Positions 32,008 to 41,407 of a DNA stretch of 64,000 bases are shown here, piece after piece (the stretch's first letter is position 1; every line of letters starts with the position of its first letter). A model generated the notes under the pieces. It ran no database searches, was not told the origin of the DNA, and was given only the letters and a program-made list of their open reading frames with translations. This stretch comes from Lachnospiraceae bacterium (GTDB lineage: Bacteria; Bacillota; Clostridia; Lachnospirales; Lachnospiraceae): contig JAPJQL010000014.1 in the NCBI GenBank assembly GCA_030825115.1, forward strand, positions 1 to 64,000, given 5' to 3'. The position numbers and the translations under genes are program-made.

Positions 32008-34446
32008 TTACTCCCCTTTCTCATGCAGCGTCTCCTGTGCATAATTCACCGACGCCATCGCATCCCGGCAGTACCGGTCTGCCCCTATGGTCTTTGCATA
32101 CTCTTCCGTCAGCACCGCGCCTCCGACCATCACTTTGACCCAGGGCGCTGTTTCCCGGAGCAGCCTGATCGTCTCCGCCATGCTCGGCACAGTCGTTGTC
32201 ATCAGAGCGCTCAGCCCCACCAGAGGAACCTGCATCTGGACCGCGGTCTCTGCCACCTTCTCCGGCGGGACGTCCTTCCCCAGGTCGATCACCTCATAGC
32301 TGTAGTTTTCCAACAGTACTTTGACAATATTTTTACCGATATCGTGGATATCGCCCTTGACGGTTGCCAGGATGATCCTTCCCTTTTTCTCCCTGGCCTG
32401 ACCGCTTGCCTGCATCTTGTCTTTGATGATCTCAAAAGCCGCCTTGGCCGCCTCCGCGCTCATGAGAAGCTGGGGAAGGAAGATCGTGCCTGCCTCAAAT
32501 CCTTTTCCCACCCGGTCAAGGGCCGGTATCATCTCCGAGTTGATGATCGCGAGGGCATCCTGTCCGTCCAGCAGCTCCTTTACCGCTGCCGCCGCCCGCT
32601 CTTTCAGCCCTTTTTCGATACTTTCTGCCAGCCCCGGTCCACCGGATGTCCCGTCCGTGCTTTGGACACTTCCCTCTCCGGACTGTCCCCTGACTGCGCT
32701 CTGTCCCAGGGATGCCGCCTGACCGCTGTATACCTGAATATAATCCTCGCACCGCTCATCCAGGTTGGCAAGCGCACGGTAGCTGTAATATGCGCGCATC
32801 ATGGCCTCGGAATTCGGATTGATGATCGCCGCGCTCAGACCATTCTGCATCGCCATCGTAAAAAATGCGGCGTTGATGATCTCCCGCTGGGGCAGCCCAA
32901 AGGAGATATTGGACACGCCAAGTATCGTCTTTCCATGAAGCTCATCCCGGACCCGGCGCAGTGTCTCAAGCGTAGTCAGGGCTCCTTTGCTGTCGGAACT
33001 GACCGTCAGGCAGAGCGCATCGATGATGATATCCTCAGCGCCGATCCCGTACTGTGCAGCTCTCGCATAAATCTTTTTCGCAATCTGGATCCTGCCTTCG
33101 GCAGTCTCTGGAATCCCCGATTCGTCCAGGGCCAGAGCCACAACCACTCCGCCATATTTCTTCACCAACGGAAAGACTGCCTCCATCGATTCTGCTTTTC
33201 CGTTTACCGAGTTGATCAGCGGCTTCCCGTTGTAGATTCGCATCGCCCGCTCCATCGCCTCTGTGTCCGACGTGTCGATCTGGAGCGGAAGGTCGATAAT
33301 GCTCTGCAGCTCCTTTACCACTTCCTCCATCATAGCCGGCTCGTCAATCTCAGGCAGTCCCACGTTGACATCCAGCACATGGGCCCCATGATCCTGCTGG
33401 GTCACGCCTTCCCGAAGGATATATTCCAGATTGTGGTCTCTCAGCGCCTGTTTGAACCTGGATTTTCCGGTCGGGTTGATCCGCTCTCCGATGATGACCG
33501 GGTCGTTTCCGATCACGACCGCCTGGGCAAAAGAGGAAACTACGGTGCGGTGTTTTGCCGTCACCGGAATCGGCGTCACTTCCCTGCAGGCTTCCACGGT
33601 CTTGCGGATATGTTCCGGCGTGGTCCCGCAGCAGCCGCCGACCACCCTTGCTCCCATTGCCGCAATCTTTTTCATCTCTGCTGCAAATTCATCCGAATCG
33701 ATGTCATAGACCGTCTTCCCGCCTTCACTTCTTGGCAGGCCTGCATTGGGATTTACGATCACGGGAACCGAAGCCACCCTGAGAAGTTCTTTTAATATCC
33801 CTTCCATCTGTACCGGTCCCAGTCCGCAGTTGATCCCCAGCGCATCCACGCCAAGCCCCTCAAGCAGGGCTACTACGGAGGCCGCGCTGCCCCCGGTGAG
33901 CAGTTTTCCTTTTTCATCAAACGTGACGGTCACAAACACCGGAAGATCAGAGTTTTCTTTTGCCGCCAGAACGGCTGCCTTCGCCTCATAGCTGTCGCTC
34001 ATCGTCTCGATCAGGATCAGGTCGGCTCCTTCCCTGACACCGGCCTGAACCACTTCTTTGAACAGCTCATAGGCCTCCTCGAACGCCAGATCTCCCAAAG
34101 GTTTTAAAAGCTTGCCCGTAGGTCCGATATCAAGCGCCGTACAGGCCTTCCTTCCGCTCTCTGCAATTGCCTGCTTTGCGATGCGGACTGCCGACCGGAC
34201 GATCTGCTCCGTGGTGTACTCCGTATGTTCATTATATTTGAGGCGGTCGACGCCAAACGTATTTGTCGTAATGATGTCAGCGCCCGCATCCAGATAGGCG
34301 CGGTGGATCTTTAACAGCACCTCCGGGCGGGTGATATTCCACGTGCCGGGCAGTTCTCCCGCCTGCAGTCCCTCCGCCTGCAGAAGGCTGCCCATCCCTC
34401 CGTCGCAGTATACAATTCGTTCTTTTATTTGTTCTAGCAGATTCAT
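32008..34446 (-). CDS. metH: cobalamin-dependent methionine synthase lacking activation domain
   Basis: 812 residues covering three of the four MetH modules. Homocysteine/zinc domain: residues 1-300, zinc cysteines in GINCG and VGGCCGTT. Methyltetrahydrofolate (pterin) domain: about 310-570, with IIGERINPTGK. Cobalamin cap and B12 domain: about 590-812, ligand H701 in GDIHDIGKN. The SAM-binding reactivation module is absent and encoded by the gene immediately upstream. ATG chosen after GAGGAG; the longer frame overlaps that upstream gene. Confidence 0.96.
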   Translation of the reverse strand: MNLLEQIKERIVYCDGGMGSLLQAEGLQAGELPGTWNITRPEVLLKIHRAYLDAGADIITTNTFGVDRLKYNEHTEYTTEQIVRSAVRIAKQAIAESGRKACTALDIGPTGKLLKPLGDLAFEEAYELFKEVVQAGVREGADLILIETMSDSYEAKAAVLAAKENSDLPVFVTVTFDEKGKLLTGGSAASVVALLEGLGVDALGINCGLGPVQMEGILKELLRVASVPVIVNPNAGLPRSEGGKTVYDIDSDEFAAEMKKIAAMGARVVGGCCGTTPEHIRKTVEACREVTPIPVTAKHRTVVSSFAQAVVIGNDPVIIGERINPTGKSRFKQALRDHNLEYILREGVTQQDHGAHVLDVNVGLPEIDEPAMMEEVVKELQSIIDLPLQIDTSDTEAMERAMRIYNGKPLINSVNGKAESMEAVFPLVKKYGGVVVALALDESGIPETAEGRIQIAKKIYARAAQYGIGAEDIIIDALCLTVSSDSKGALTTLETLRRVRDELHGKTILGVSNISFGLPQREIINAAFFTMAMQNGLSAAIINPNSEAMMRAYYSYRALANLDERCEDYIQVYSGQAASLGQSAVRGQSGEGSVQSTDGTSGGPGLAESIEKGLKERAAAAVKELLDGQDALAIINSEMIPALDRVGKGFEAGTIFLPQLLMSAEAAKAAFEIIKDKMQASGQAREKKGRIILATVKGDIHDIGKNIVKVLLENYSYEVIDLGKDVPPEKVAETAVQMQVPLVGLSALMTTTVPSMAETIRLLRETAPWVKVMVGGAVLTEEYAKTIGADRYCRDAMASVNYAQETLHEKGE

Positions 34447-34462
34447 AGCTGTCTCCTCTTTC

Positions 34463-35104
34463 TCATCGCCTGTAGGCACAATCTTTTTTTCCGCAGCGCT
34501 CACACCCCTGGATGCTGCAGTCCCCCGGAACCGGGCTGACGCCGATCACCGCCGTCACGGACTTGGACGGAGCCATCAAAAGGCTGTCCGTCAACGTGAT
34601 CCCAACCCGCTTTCCAAGCTCCAGGGCCGCCGCGATCTTTGTCTGGCACCCCAATGGAAAATCCCCGTATCCGGGGCTGAAACGCGGCCGGAGATATCTG
34701 CCCTTTTCAAAAAAAGCCTCTTTCAGCATGGCGTTGACCTCGTCGCAATAAGTTTCCAGCATCGCGACCGACGCCGCCTGCATCACCACGGCCTTACTCA
34801 CCTGCAGCTTTCCATAACGCTGCAGCAATATATCTACCTGGCTTCCAAGCGTCGCGCCAAACAAAAGGACCTCCTCACAGTCCTTTAAGTTCCGCTCCAG
34901 ATTCCGGCTTCTGGTCTGAAGGCAGGCCATATCGATCTCATGGTCTGTGATCTTGAGCGGAAAGGAACGCCAGATATTCCGTGGCGTCGCCGCCGCTTCC
35001 AGCTCATCCTTGCATTCCGCGATCAGCTGCTCCACGTTCCCACCAATCTCCTGTCCCCGGTGTCCCAGATACCGGAGGATTTCCCGTTCATTCCAGTGAA
35101 ACAT
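34463..35104 (-). CDS. stand-alone methionine synthase activation domain protein
   Basis: 213 residues corresponding to the C-terminal reactivation domain of MetH, which uses SAM to remethylate inactive cob(II)alamin. Signature: ATLGSQVDILLQRYG, then EVNAMLKEAFFEKG and the SAM-binding RYLRPRFSPGYGDFPL. The tail has GCERCGKKDC, a Cys cluster not found in E. coli MetH. It lies between metF and metH, which completes a split methionine synthase. Confidence 0.92.
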   Translation of the reverse strand: MFHWNEREILRYLGHRGQEIGGNVEQLIAECKDELEAAATPRNIWRSFPLKITDHEIDMACLQTRSRNLERNLKDCEEVLLFGATLGSQVDILLQRYGKLQVSKAVVMQAASVAMLETYCDEVNAMLKEAFFEKGRYLRPRFSPGYGDFPLGCQTKIAAALELGKRVGITLTDSLLMAPSKSVTAVIGVSPVPGDCSIQGCERCGKKDCAYRR

Positions 35105-35145
35105 CCCTTCTCCTTTCTGTCACCGTTTCGAATGCCCTCAAACGG

Positions 35146-36006
35146 TCAGCACAGGATTTCCGACAGGCTGTCGCGGATTTTCTGGGCCACATCCGGTTTG
35201 TTCATGGAATACACGTGGATCCCGTTCACTCCGTTAGCGATCAGATCGATGATCTGCTCCGTCGCATAAGCGACGCCTGCCTGCTTCATCGCCGCCGGAT
35301 CATCTCCAAACCGGTCTACGATCGCTTTAAACCGGGACGGAAGATAGGTCCCTGACATGGAGCAGATGCGTTTAATCTGTTTGGCATTGGTCACCGGCAT
35401 GATTCCCGCCACCACAGGAACTGTAATCCCCTGTTCCCGGATGCGGTACAGATAATTATAGAGGATATTATTGTCAAAAAACATCTGGGTAGTCACAAAG
35501 TCACAGCCTGCCTCCACCTTCTCCTTGAGATGGGCGATATCAGCCGTCTTGTTGGCAGACTCCACATGCCCTTCCGGGTAACAGGCAGCGCCGATACAGA
35601 AATCCCCGTACTGTTTGATCTCGGAGATCAGTTCCGACGCGTAGCTGTAGTCTGTAGCCACATTTCCGTCTGCCGGGATATCGCCTCTGAGCGCCAGCAC
35701 ATTCTCAATCTTTTTCTCTTCCAGCTCGGAAAGGACAGCATGTACTTTTTCCCTGGTAGAGGACACACAGGTCAGATGGGCCAGGGGAGTCACTCCGCAC
35801 TGCTCCTGGAGTGTGGATGCAATATCCACTGTATAGCGGCTGGTCCCGCCGCCCGCTCCATAGGTAACGCTCATAAATGCCGGTCTCAGTCTGGCGATCT
35901 CCACGGCGGCATGTTCCACAGACTCATACTTGTCCTCCGTCTTTGGCGGAAACACCTCAAATGAAAGCGTTGGTCTCCCCTGTGATAAAATGTCTCTGAT
36001 CTTCAT
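35146..36006 (-). CDS. metF: 5,10-methylenetetrahydrofolate reductase
   Basis: 286-residue flavin TIM barrel that makes 5-methyl-THF for MetH. Conserved features: LSFEVFPPKTED at the start, ALRGDIPADG, GAACYPEGHVES, DFVTTQMFFDNN, VPVVAGIMPVTNAKQI and the C-terminal GVNGIHVYSMNKP. First gene of the metF / activation domain / metH operon. No riboswitch can be seen in the short upstream gap. Confidence 0.97.
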   Translation of the reverse strand: MKIRDILSQGRPTLSFEVFPPKTEDKYESVEHAAVEIARLRPAFMSVTYGAGGGTSRYTVDIASTLQEQCGVTPLAHLTCVSSTREKVHAVLSELEEKKIENVLALRGDIPADGNVATDYSYASELISEIKQYGDFCIGAACYPEGHVESANKTADIAHLKEKVEAGCDFVTTQMFFDNNILYNYLYRIREQGITVPVVAGIMPVTNAKQIKRICSMSGTYLPSRFKAIVDRFGDDPAAMKQAGVAYATEQIIDLIANGVNGIHVYSMNKPDVAQKIRDSLSEILC

Positions 36007-36069
36007 AATCTCTCCTCTTTTCTTATGTAATCTCCTGATGTCTTCTCCTGTCGTAAACTAAGGGCTATA

Positions 36070-36966
36070 CTAAAAATCGCCGTCCATATTATGGCTGATA
36101 TAGACGGTATAGTTGTTTTTATAAGCAATTCCTTCGATCAGCACTGCTCCCTCCAGCAGGGCAAACCCCTCCTCTTTCCGGATCGATTCGGCAAGTTTCC
36201 CCGCCACCCGTTCCATAAAGTCCGCGTCCGCATCGATTCCCCCCTGTTTTGCAAGGGCTTCCAAAATTCCGCAGGTAACCGCTGCCAGCTTCTCAGAGTC
36301 TTTTAACGAAAAGCTGATCTCGTGAAGCTCTCCCGTTCCGGTATCAAAATCCAGTTCCACATACTGATAGCTGTCTCCCTCGATCTCGATGAAAGTCCAG
36401 GTCGTGTACCATGTCTCCCCGTTATCATAGGCTTCATTATAAGAATAGGTATCATGACGGCCAACCTGATATCCCTCTCTTTTTAAGAGATCCAGAACCG
36501 GCTGCTCCATCATCCTGCCCTGAACGGCAAAATGTCCCCTGGTGTTACAGGGCTCTCCACGGACCGCCACAGCATCTTCGTCCACCATATGCCCGATTTC
36601 GTTCTCCTCCCCGGTATACTCCCCCAGGTCAATATCATACTCCACAGGCGGTCCTGTCACACTTTGCAGCAGATACAGGAACTGACCTGAAAATAAAACC
36701 ATGACGCAGATCACTGCCGCCGTCACAAACAAAGCTGCCGCCCCGCTGCTGCCGTAGCGCGGGCGGCTGTCCCCGACCGGTTTCCACACCCCATCCGGCG
36801 ATGCGCCGTCTTCCAGAGAAGTCCTGGCCTCCGGCAATGGATGCGGCTCATTCAGATAATAACCTACATCCCGGACATACGGATGCTTTACCCAGCTTCT
36901 GCAGTTCCTGCAATAATGCGCCGAGTCCATTACCTTATCGCAGATCGGACAAATCTTCTGAACCAT
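36070..36966 (-). CDS. zinc-ribbon membrane protein of unknown function
   Basis: 298-residue protein. N-terminal ribbon CPICDKVMDSAHYCRNC, a proline-rich linker, one membrane helix (ALFVTAAVICVMVLFSG, about residues 76-95), and a soluble extracytoplasmic domain with two cysteines. The organisation (cytoplasmic zinc ribbon, one span, outside domain) resembles many uncharacterised clostridial envelope proteins. Upstream of metF but with a 60-base gap; divergent from the PTS gene. Confidence 0.75.
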   Translation of the reverse strand: MVQKICPICDKVMDSAHYCRNCRSWVKHPYVRDVGYYLNEPHPLPEARTSLEDGASPDGVWKPVGDSRPRYGSSGAAALFVTAAVICVMVLFSGQFLYLLQSVTGPPVEYDIDLGEYTGEENEIGHMVDEDAVAVRGEPCNTRGHFAVQGRMMEQPVLDLLKREGYQVGRHDTYSYNEAYDNGETWYTTWTFIEIEGDSYQYVELDFDTGTGELHEISFSLKDSEKLAAVTCGILEALAKQGGIDADADFMERVAGKLAESIRKEEGFALLEGAVLIEGIAYKNNYTVYISHNMDGDF

Positions 36967-37098
36967 ATCTTCTCCCCCACTTATGCTTTACCGTTGTAAA
37001 CCATTGTATCATAAGTCCCCCGCTTTTTCTACGAATCTGCTCGTTATTTTTTTATCAATCCCTTACGATTTTTTCACTTTTTGCTTGCATTTTCCAGA

Positions 37099-37144
37099 AG
37101 TTGTGGTAAGATAACTCACAACTGCTTTGACCTGGGGAGGTCAA
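37099..37144 (+). promoter_or_regulatory. two hairpins upstream of PTS IIC gene
   Basis: AGTTGTG / CACAACT and TTGACC / GGTCAA inverted repeats in tandem, between a weak promoter (TTGCAT-N16-TAAGAT) and the gene. Could be operators or leader RNA structure; no known riboswitch is recognised. Confidence 0.45.
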
Positions 37145-37196
37145 ATGTGTGCCTAATGTCCCACAATCATACTGTATTTTAAAGGAGATTACAAGC

Positions 37197-38219
37197 ATGG
37201 AACAGACAGGCGTAAAAGGTTTCTTAAAACGGAAAAACGTCAACATCACAGTCAAGACTTATCTCATCGATGCAATGGGCGCAATGGCTTTCGGCCTCTT
37301 TGCCTCCCTGCTCATCGGAACCATCTTCGGGACTCTCGGAGATAAAACCCACGTAACCTTATTCAACACCATCGCAGAATACTGTAAGACGGCCACCGGC
37401 GCAGCGCTGGGGGTATCGATTGCCTATGCCCTCAAAGCGCCGCAGCTGGTCCTGTTCTCTGCCGCCACCGTCGGTATCGCAGGCAATGCGCTGGGCGGTC
37501 CGGTAGGGGCGCTGGTATCCACCATTGTCGCCACAGAACTGGGAAAAATAGTATCTAAAGAAACCCGGGTAGATATCCTGGTGACTCCGGGTGTGACGAT
37601 CATCTCCGGCGTTCTGATCGCCCAGTTCGTAGGACCTGGCGTATCTGCTTTTATGACGGCATTCGGTAATCTTGTCAAGACAACGACGGAGATGCAGCCA
37701 TTCTTTATGGGCATCCTGGTATCCGCGCTGGTGGGCATCGCCCTGACGCTGCCGATCAGCAGCGCCGCCATCTGCATCATGTTAAGCCTGGATGGACTTG
37801 CAGGAGGCGCTGCGACCGCCGGCTGCTGCGCCCAGATGATCGGCTTTGCGGTCTTAAGCTTCCGGGAAAACGGAGTCGGCGGACTGCTGGCACAGGGTCT
37901 TGGCACTTCCATGCTCCAGATGGGAAATATCGTGAAAAACCCGAAAATCTGGATTGCGCCGACCCTCGCCTCCATGATCACCGGCCCGGTCGCCACCTGC
38001 GTATTCCAGATGCAGAACATCCCCGCCGGTGCAGGGATGGGAACCTGCGGTCTGGTAGGACCGATCGGCGTATACACGGCCATGGGCGGCGGCGTTCAAA
38101 TGTGGCTTGGCATCCTTCTGGTCTGCTTCGTTCTTCCCGCTGCCCTCACCCTGGTGTTTGGAGAATTGCTGAGAAAAATCGAGTGGGTTAAGTTTGGAGA
38201 TTTAAAATTGGATCTGTAA
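37197..38219 (+). CDS. PTS_EIIC_2-type transporter subunit IIC
   Basis: 340-residue membrane protein with about eight to ten helices, of the PTS_EIIC_2 (PF13303) type. Family-like segments: YLIDAMGAMAFGLFASLLIG, GIAGNALGGPVGAL, QPFFMGILVSALVGIALTLP and GAGMGTCGLVGPIG. No IIA or IIB gene lies nearby, so the substrate and whether it is phosphorylated are unknown. AAAGGAG precedes the chosen ATG. A strong terminator follows. Confidence 0.87.
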   Translation: MEQTGVKGFLKRKNVNITVKTYLIDAMGAMAFGLFASLLIGTIFGTLGDKTHVTLFNTIAEYCKTATGAALGVSIAYALKAPQLVLFSAATVGIAGNALGGPVGALVSTIVATELGKIVSKETRVDILVTPGVTIISGVLIAQFVGPGVSAFMTAFGNLVKTTTEMQPFFMGILVSALVGIALTLPISSAAICIMLSLDGLAGGAATAGCCAQMIGFAVLSFRENGVGGLLAQGLGTSMLQMGNIVKNPKIWIAPTLASMITGPVATCVFQMQNIPAGAGMGTCGLVGPIGVYTAMGGGVQMWLGILLVCFVLPAALTLVFGELLRKIEWVKFGDLKLDL

Positions 38220-38239
38220 TTGAGCAGAGTGGAACGCGT

Positions 38240-38289
38240 AAAAAGACGGGACACCGGAGGTACTGTTTCCTCCGGCGTCCCGTCTTTTT
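38240..38289. terminator. strong bidirectional terminator
   Basis: About 20-base arms (AAAAAGACGGGACACCGGAGG and its near-perfect complement) with an eight-base loop. It serves both the PTS gene on the plus strand and the desulfhydrase gene on the minus strand. Confidence 0.92.
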
Positions 38290-38316
38290 GCGCGCTCTGC
38301 ACGTACCCACCGCACG

Positions 38317-39381
38317 CTAAACAATCGCTCCCAATATCTCCTTCTCCGCAAACAATGCCGTCGCCCCGCCCGTATGCCAGAACACCACATTGCTTCCCTG
38401 GGGCACTTTTCCAGTCCGGATATAATCCAGCATCCCGGCAAACGCTTTCCCTGTATAGACCGGATCGATAAAGAGCCCTTCCGTTTTGGCCAGCAGGCGA
38501 ATCGCCTCCGATGCAGCTTCATTGGGGATTTCGTAGCCCGGGAGATAATAATTCAGGTCCGTATGGATGTCCCGCGCTGCCTCAACCCGTTCACCTGCCC
38601 CGATCAGCTCCAGGCTTTCATTGGCCAGGATTTCTGTCCGCTTCGGATACGCTTCATCTTTCATACTTACATTGATGGAGATAATCTCAGCATCGGAGCC
38701 AGTCAGCGCTTTTCCTGCCACAAGCCCCGCCAGCGTTCCGCCGGTCCCCGTCCCATGAAACACATAATCGGGATGGATGCCAAGCGCTTCAGTCTGCTCT
38801 ACAAACTCCACATAGCCCTCGATAAATCCAACAGACCCCACTGGACTGGCTCCGCCCATCGGAACCTCATAACACCGGTGTCCTGCCGCCTCCAGCCGCT
38901 TCCTGTGCTCTCTCGCCATCAAAACGGCACGCGCCTCTGCATCTGCTTCCTCCTCGCCCGGTTCCATCTTTACGATATGGATCTCGGCTCCCATGATCTT
39001 ATCCAGAAGAAGATTCGAACGCAGGTCCTTTTCATCAGGCTCCACGATCGCCACCAGATATAAAACCGGCTTCAGCCCACAGCGGCGGCATGCCGACACC
39101 GTCTGCATCGCATGATTCGACTGGGTAGCCCCAAACGTGAACACATACTCGCACCCCTGGGCCAGCGCATCTCCGATCAGATATTCCAGCTTGCGGATCT
39201 TGTTCCCGCCAAACAGATTGATCCCGGTAAAATCGTCCCGCTTGATATACAGGTTCACCCCCAGTTCCTCCGACAGATGCTCCAGCCGGCAAAACGGTGT
39301 GGGGAAAAATCCCAGCCCCGCCTTAGGTTTCCTTTCCAGAAGTCTTCTCGCAGCCGCACACCGTTCCTGTAATTGGTTCAT
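38317..39381 (-). CDS. D-cysteine desulfhydrase / ACC deaminase-family PLP enzyme
   Basis: 354-residue fold-type II PLP enzyme. The PLP lysine is in FGGNKIRKLEYLIGDA near residue 61; the phosphate loop is FHGTGTGGTLAGLVAG; TFGATQSNHAMQ and the C-terminal VFWHTGGATALF are also family features. Closest to D-cysteine desulfhydrase (DcyD), which forms pyruvate, ammonia and sulfide; ACC deaminase is less likely. GGGAGGAG precedes the ATG; single-gene unit. Confidence 0.9.
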   Translation of the reverse strand: MNQLQERCAAARRLLERKPKAGLGFFPTPFCRLEHLSEELGVNLYIKRDDFTGINLFGGNKIRKLEYLIGDALAQGCEYVFTFGATQSNHAMQTVSACRRCGLKPVLYLVAIVEPDEKDLRSNLLLDKIMGAEIHIVKMEPGEEEADAEARAVLMAREHRKRLEAAGHRCYEVPMGGASPVGSVGFIEGYVEFVEQTEALGIHPDYVFHGTGTGGTLAGLVAGKALTGSDAEIISINVSMKDEAYPKRTEILANESLELIGAGERVEAARDIHTDLNYYLPGYEIPNEAASEAIRLLAKTEGLFIDPVYTGKAFAGMLDYIRTGKVPQGSNVVFWHTGGATALFAEKEILGAIV

Positions 39382-39421
39382 AATGATCTCCTCCCGTTTC
39401 TGCTTATTCTCTCACCAACAT

Positions 39422-40633
39422 CTATTCATACCGCAGTGCATCGATCGGGTCCGCCTTTGCCGCCTTCGACGCCGGATAGATTCCAAAAAAAATCCCCACC
39501 ATCGCAGAAAAACCAACGGCAAGCAGCACAACTCCGGGCTTGACTACGGCCTGCATCCCAAGCAGCGAGGCGCCAAAGCTCACCAGCCCCACGCCCAGCA
39601 ATATCCCGATGATCCCTCCGCACGCCGACAAGATCGCCGACTCCGTAAGGAACTGGATCATAATGTCCCTGGTACGGGCGCCCAGGCTCTTTCGGATCCC
39701 GATCTCCCTGGTACGTTCCGTCACAGAGACCAGCATGATATTCATGATGCCGATGCCGCCTACGAGCAGTGAGATCGCGGCAATGCCGCCCACCGCTCCT
39801 GCGAGCCCGCCCATCATGGTATCTACCGTCCCCATCTGGTCGATCGCTGTCTGGATATAAAAATCCTCTGGCTTTCTGTCTTTCATCTTTGCCACATATG
39901 CCACCAGCCGGCTGAAAAAATCGCTGAGATTTACGTGGTCTGCCGCATATACATGCAGATAATAAAACGTATCGTTCGGCCAGGTCAGGATCGTATATGG
40001 GATAAATGCCCTTCCGTTCCCTCCGCTGGTCCCCATCAACATCGCCTGGATCGGGTTGATGTCCTTTTTGTATATCCCGACTACGGTGTAGACCTCCGTC
40101 TCTCCAAATATCGTGGTCCGGAACGTCTTTCCCACCGCATCTTCTACGCCGAACAGTTTCACCGCGCTCTCCGTGTCCATAACCACATTTTTCCTGCGGC
40201 CTTTGATATCCCCTTCATTCAGGTATCGCCCGTACACCATGTTCACAGGCTGGACATCCTGATAATTGCTGTCAATGCCCTGATAATCAAACTTCACCTT
40301 GGTGCGCCCATACATCGTATCGGACGAAGTAAAGGCATTGCTGTCTATATAGGCGATCTCATCTCCGAATATTTCCTTGACCCGTTCCAGCTCATCCAGC
40401 GTAAAATAATCGCTCCGGCGCGTATCGTCGATCCAGTAGCCGATGGCAACATATGCCTGGGTGATCCCCACATCCTTATAAATATCGGCGAACATCTTGC
40501 GCATCGTATCGCCAATCGACACAATGGAGATGACGGAGCCAATGCCGATGATGATACCAAGCATCGTCAAAAACGAGCGCATCTTGTTCGCTTTTATGGC
40601 CGAAAACGCCATACTCATATTTTCTAACAGCAT
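39422..40633 (-). CDS. MacB-type ABC transporter permease
   Basis: 403-residue permease of the FtsX/MacB class: N-terminal membrane helix (FLTMLGIIIGIGSVISIVSIG), a large MacB-like extracytoplasmic domain (residues 45-280), then three helices with GGIAAISLLVGGIGIMNIMLV, ERTREIGIRKSLGA and YPASKAAKADPIDALRYE. Third gene of an adaptor / ATPase / permease operon, a tripartite-like exporter for peptides or antibiotics. Confidence 0.95.
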   Translation of the reverse strand: MLLENMSMAFSAIKANKMRSFLTMLGIIIGIGSVISIVSIGDTMRKMFADIYKDVGITQAYVAIGYWIDDTRRSDYFTLDELERVKEIFGDEIAYIDSNAFTSSDTMYGRTKVKFDYQGIDSNYQDVQPVNMVYGRYLNEGDIKGRRKNVVMDTESAVKLFGVEDAVGKTFRTTIFGETEVYTVVGIYKKDINPIQAMLMGTSGGNGRAFIPYTILTWPNDTFYYLHVYAADHVNLSDFFSRLVAYVAKMKDRKPEDFYIQTAIDQMGTVDTMMGGLAGAVGGIAAISLLVGGIGIMNIMLVSVTERTREIGIRKSLGARTRDIMIQFLTESAILSACGGIIGILLGVGLVSFGASLLGMQAVVKPGVVLLAVGFSAMVGIFFGIYPASKAAKADPIDALRYE

Positions 40634-41388
40634 GCTTCTCCCTCCTTCGCCCTCTCTGCTTCCGCCCGGCAGGCCCCGGATGGGTTTCTCGGCACATTCG
40701 CCTTGTCACTGATGATCATCCCGTCCCGAAACCGGATGATCCGCTCGGTAAAGGCGGCAATGTCCTCCTCATGGGTGACGACCACAATCGTCGTGCCCTC
40801 CTCGTGGAGGCGGGAGAATAATTCCATGATCTCCAGCGAGGACGCCGTGTCCAGATTTCCCGTCGGCTCGTCGGCAAGCAGCAGCGGCGGTTCGTTGGCA
40901 AGCGCCCTGGCGATCGCCACACGCTGCCTCTGTCCGCCGGACAGCTCATTCGGCATGTGCTCCGCCCTTGCGCCCAGCCCGACCCGCTCCAGCAGTTCCA
41001 TCGCCCGTTTCCGCCTTTCCGCCTTCCCTTTTTTGGCATAAGTCATGGGCAGCTCCACATTTTTAAGCGAAGAGGTCCTGGAAATCAGATTGAACGACTG
41101 GAACACAAACCCGATCTTCCGGTTGCGGATCAGGGATAACTCATCCGGGTCCATCTTTGCCACATCCACCCCGTCCAGATAATAATGTCCCATGGACGGA
41201 CGGTCCAGACACCCCAAAATATTCATCAGCGTAGACTTTCCTGAACCGGACTGTCCCATGATAGCCACAAACTCCCCGCGCCTGATCGTTAAATTGATCC
41301 GTTTCAGTCCCAGCACCTTGAGCGCGCCGGTATCGTAAATCTTCACCAGATCTTCCAGACGGATCAGGTCTTCATTAGGTAATCTCAT
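40624..41388 (-). CDS. MacB/LolD-type ABC transporter ATPase
   Basis: 254-residue ATP-binding subunit. Walker A GQSGSGKST, Q-loop VFQSFNLI, signature LSGGQRQRVAIARA, Walker B LLLADEPTG and H-loop VVTHEE. LKRINLTIRRGEFVAIMG is typical of the LolD/MacB subgroup. The C-terminus extends about 25 residues beyond the usual domain. Overlaps the permease gene start by ten bases. Confidence 0.96.
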   Translation of the reverse strand: MRLPNEDLIRLEDLVKIYDTGALKVLGLKRINLTIRRGEFVAIMGQSGSGKSTLMNILGCLDRPSMGHYYLDGVDVAKMDPDELSLIRNRKIGFVFQSFNLISRTSSLKNVELPMTYAKKGKAERRKRAMELLERVGLGARAEHMPNELSGGQRQRVAIARALANEPPLLLADEPTGNLDTASSLEIMELFSRLHEEGTTIVVVTHEEDIAAFTERIIRFRDGMIISDKANVPRNPSGACRAEAERAKEGEACC

Positions 41389-41407
41389 TCTTCCCTGCTC
41401 CTCTCTG

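Noticed and set aside
31669..33795. Very long plus-strand open frame (about 700 codons) opposite metH and the lysozyme gene
   Set aside because: It is antisense to two clearly identified genes, has a biased amino-acid composition (rich in H, R, P, C, S) and no ribosome binding site; it is an artefact of G+C-rich codon use.
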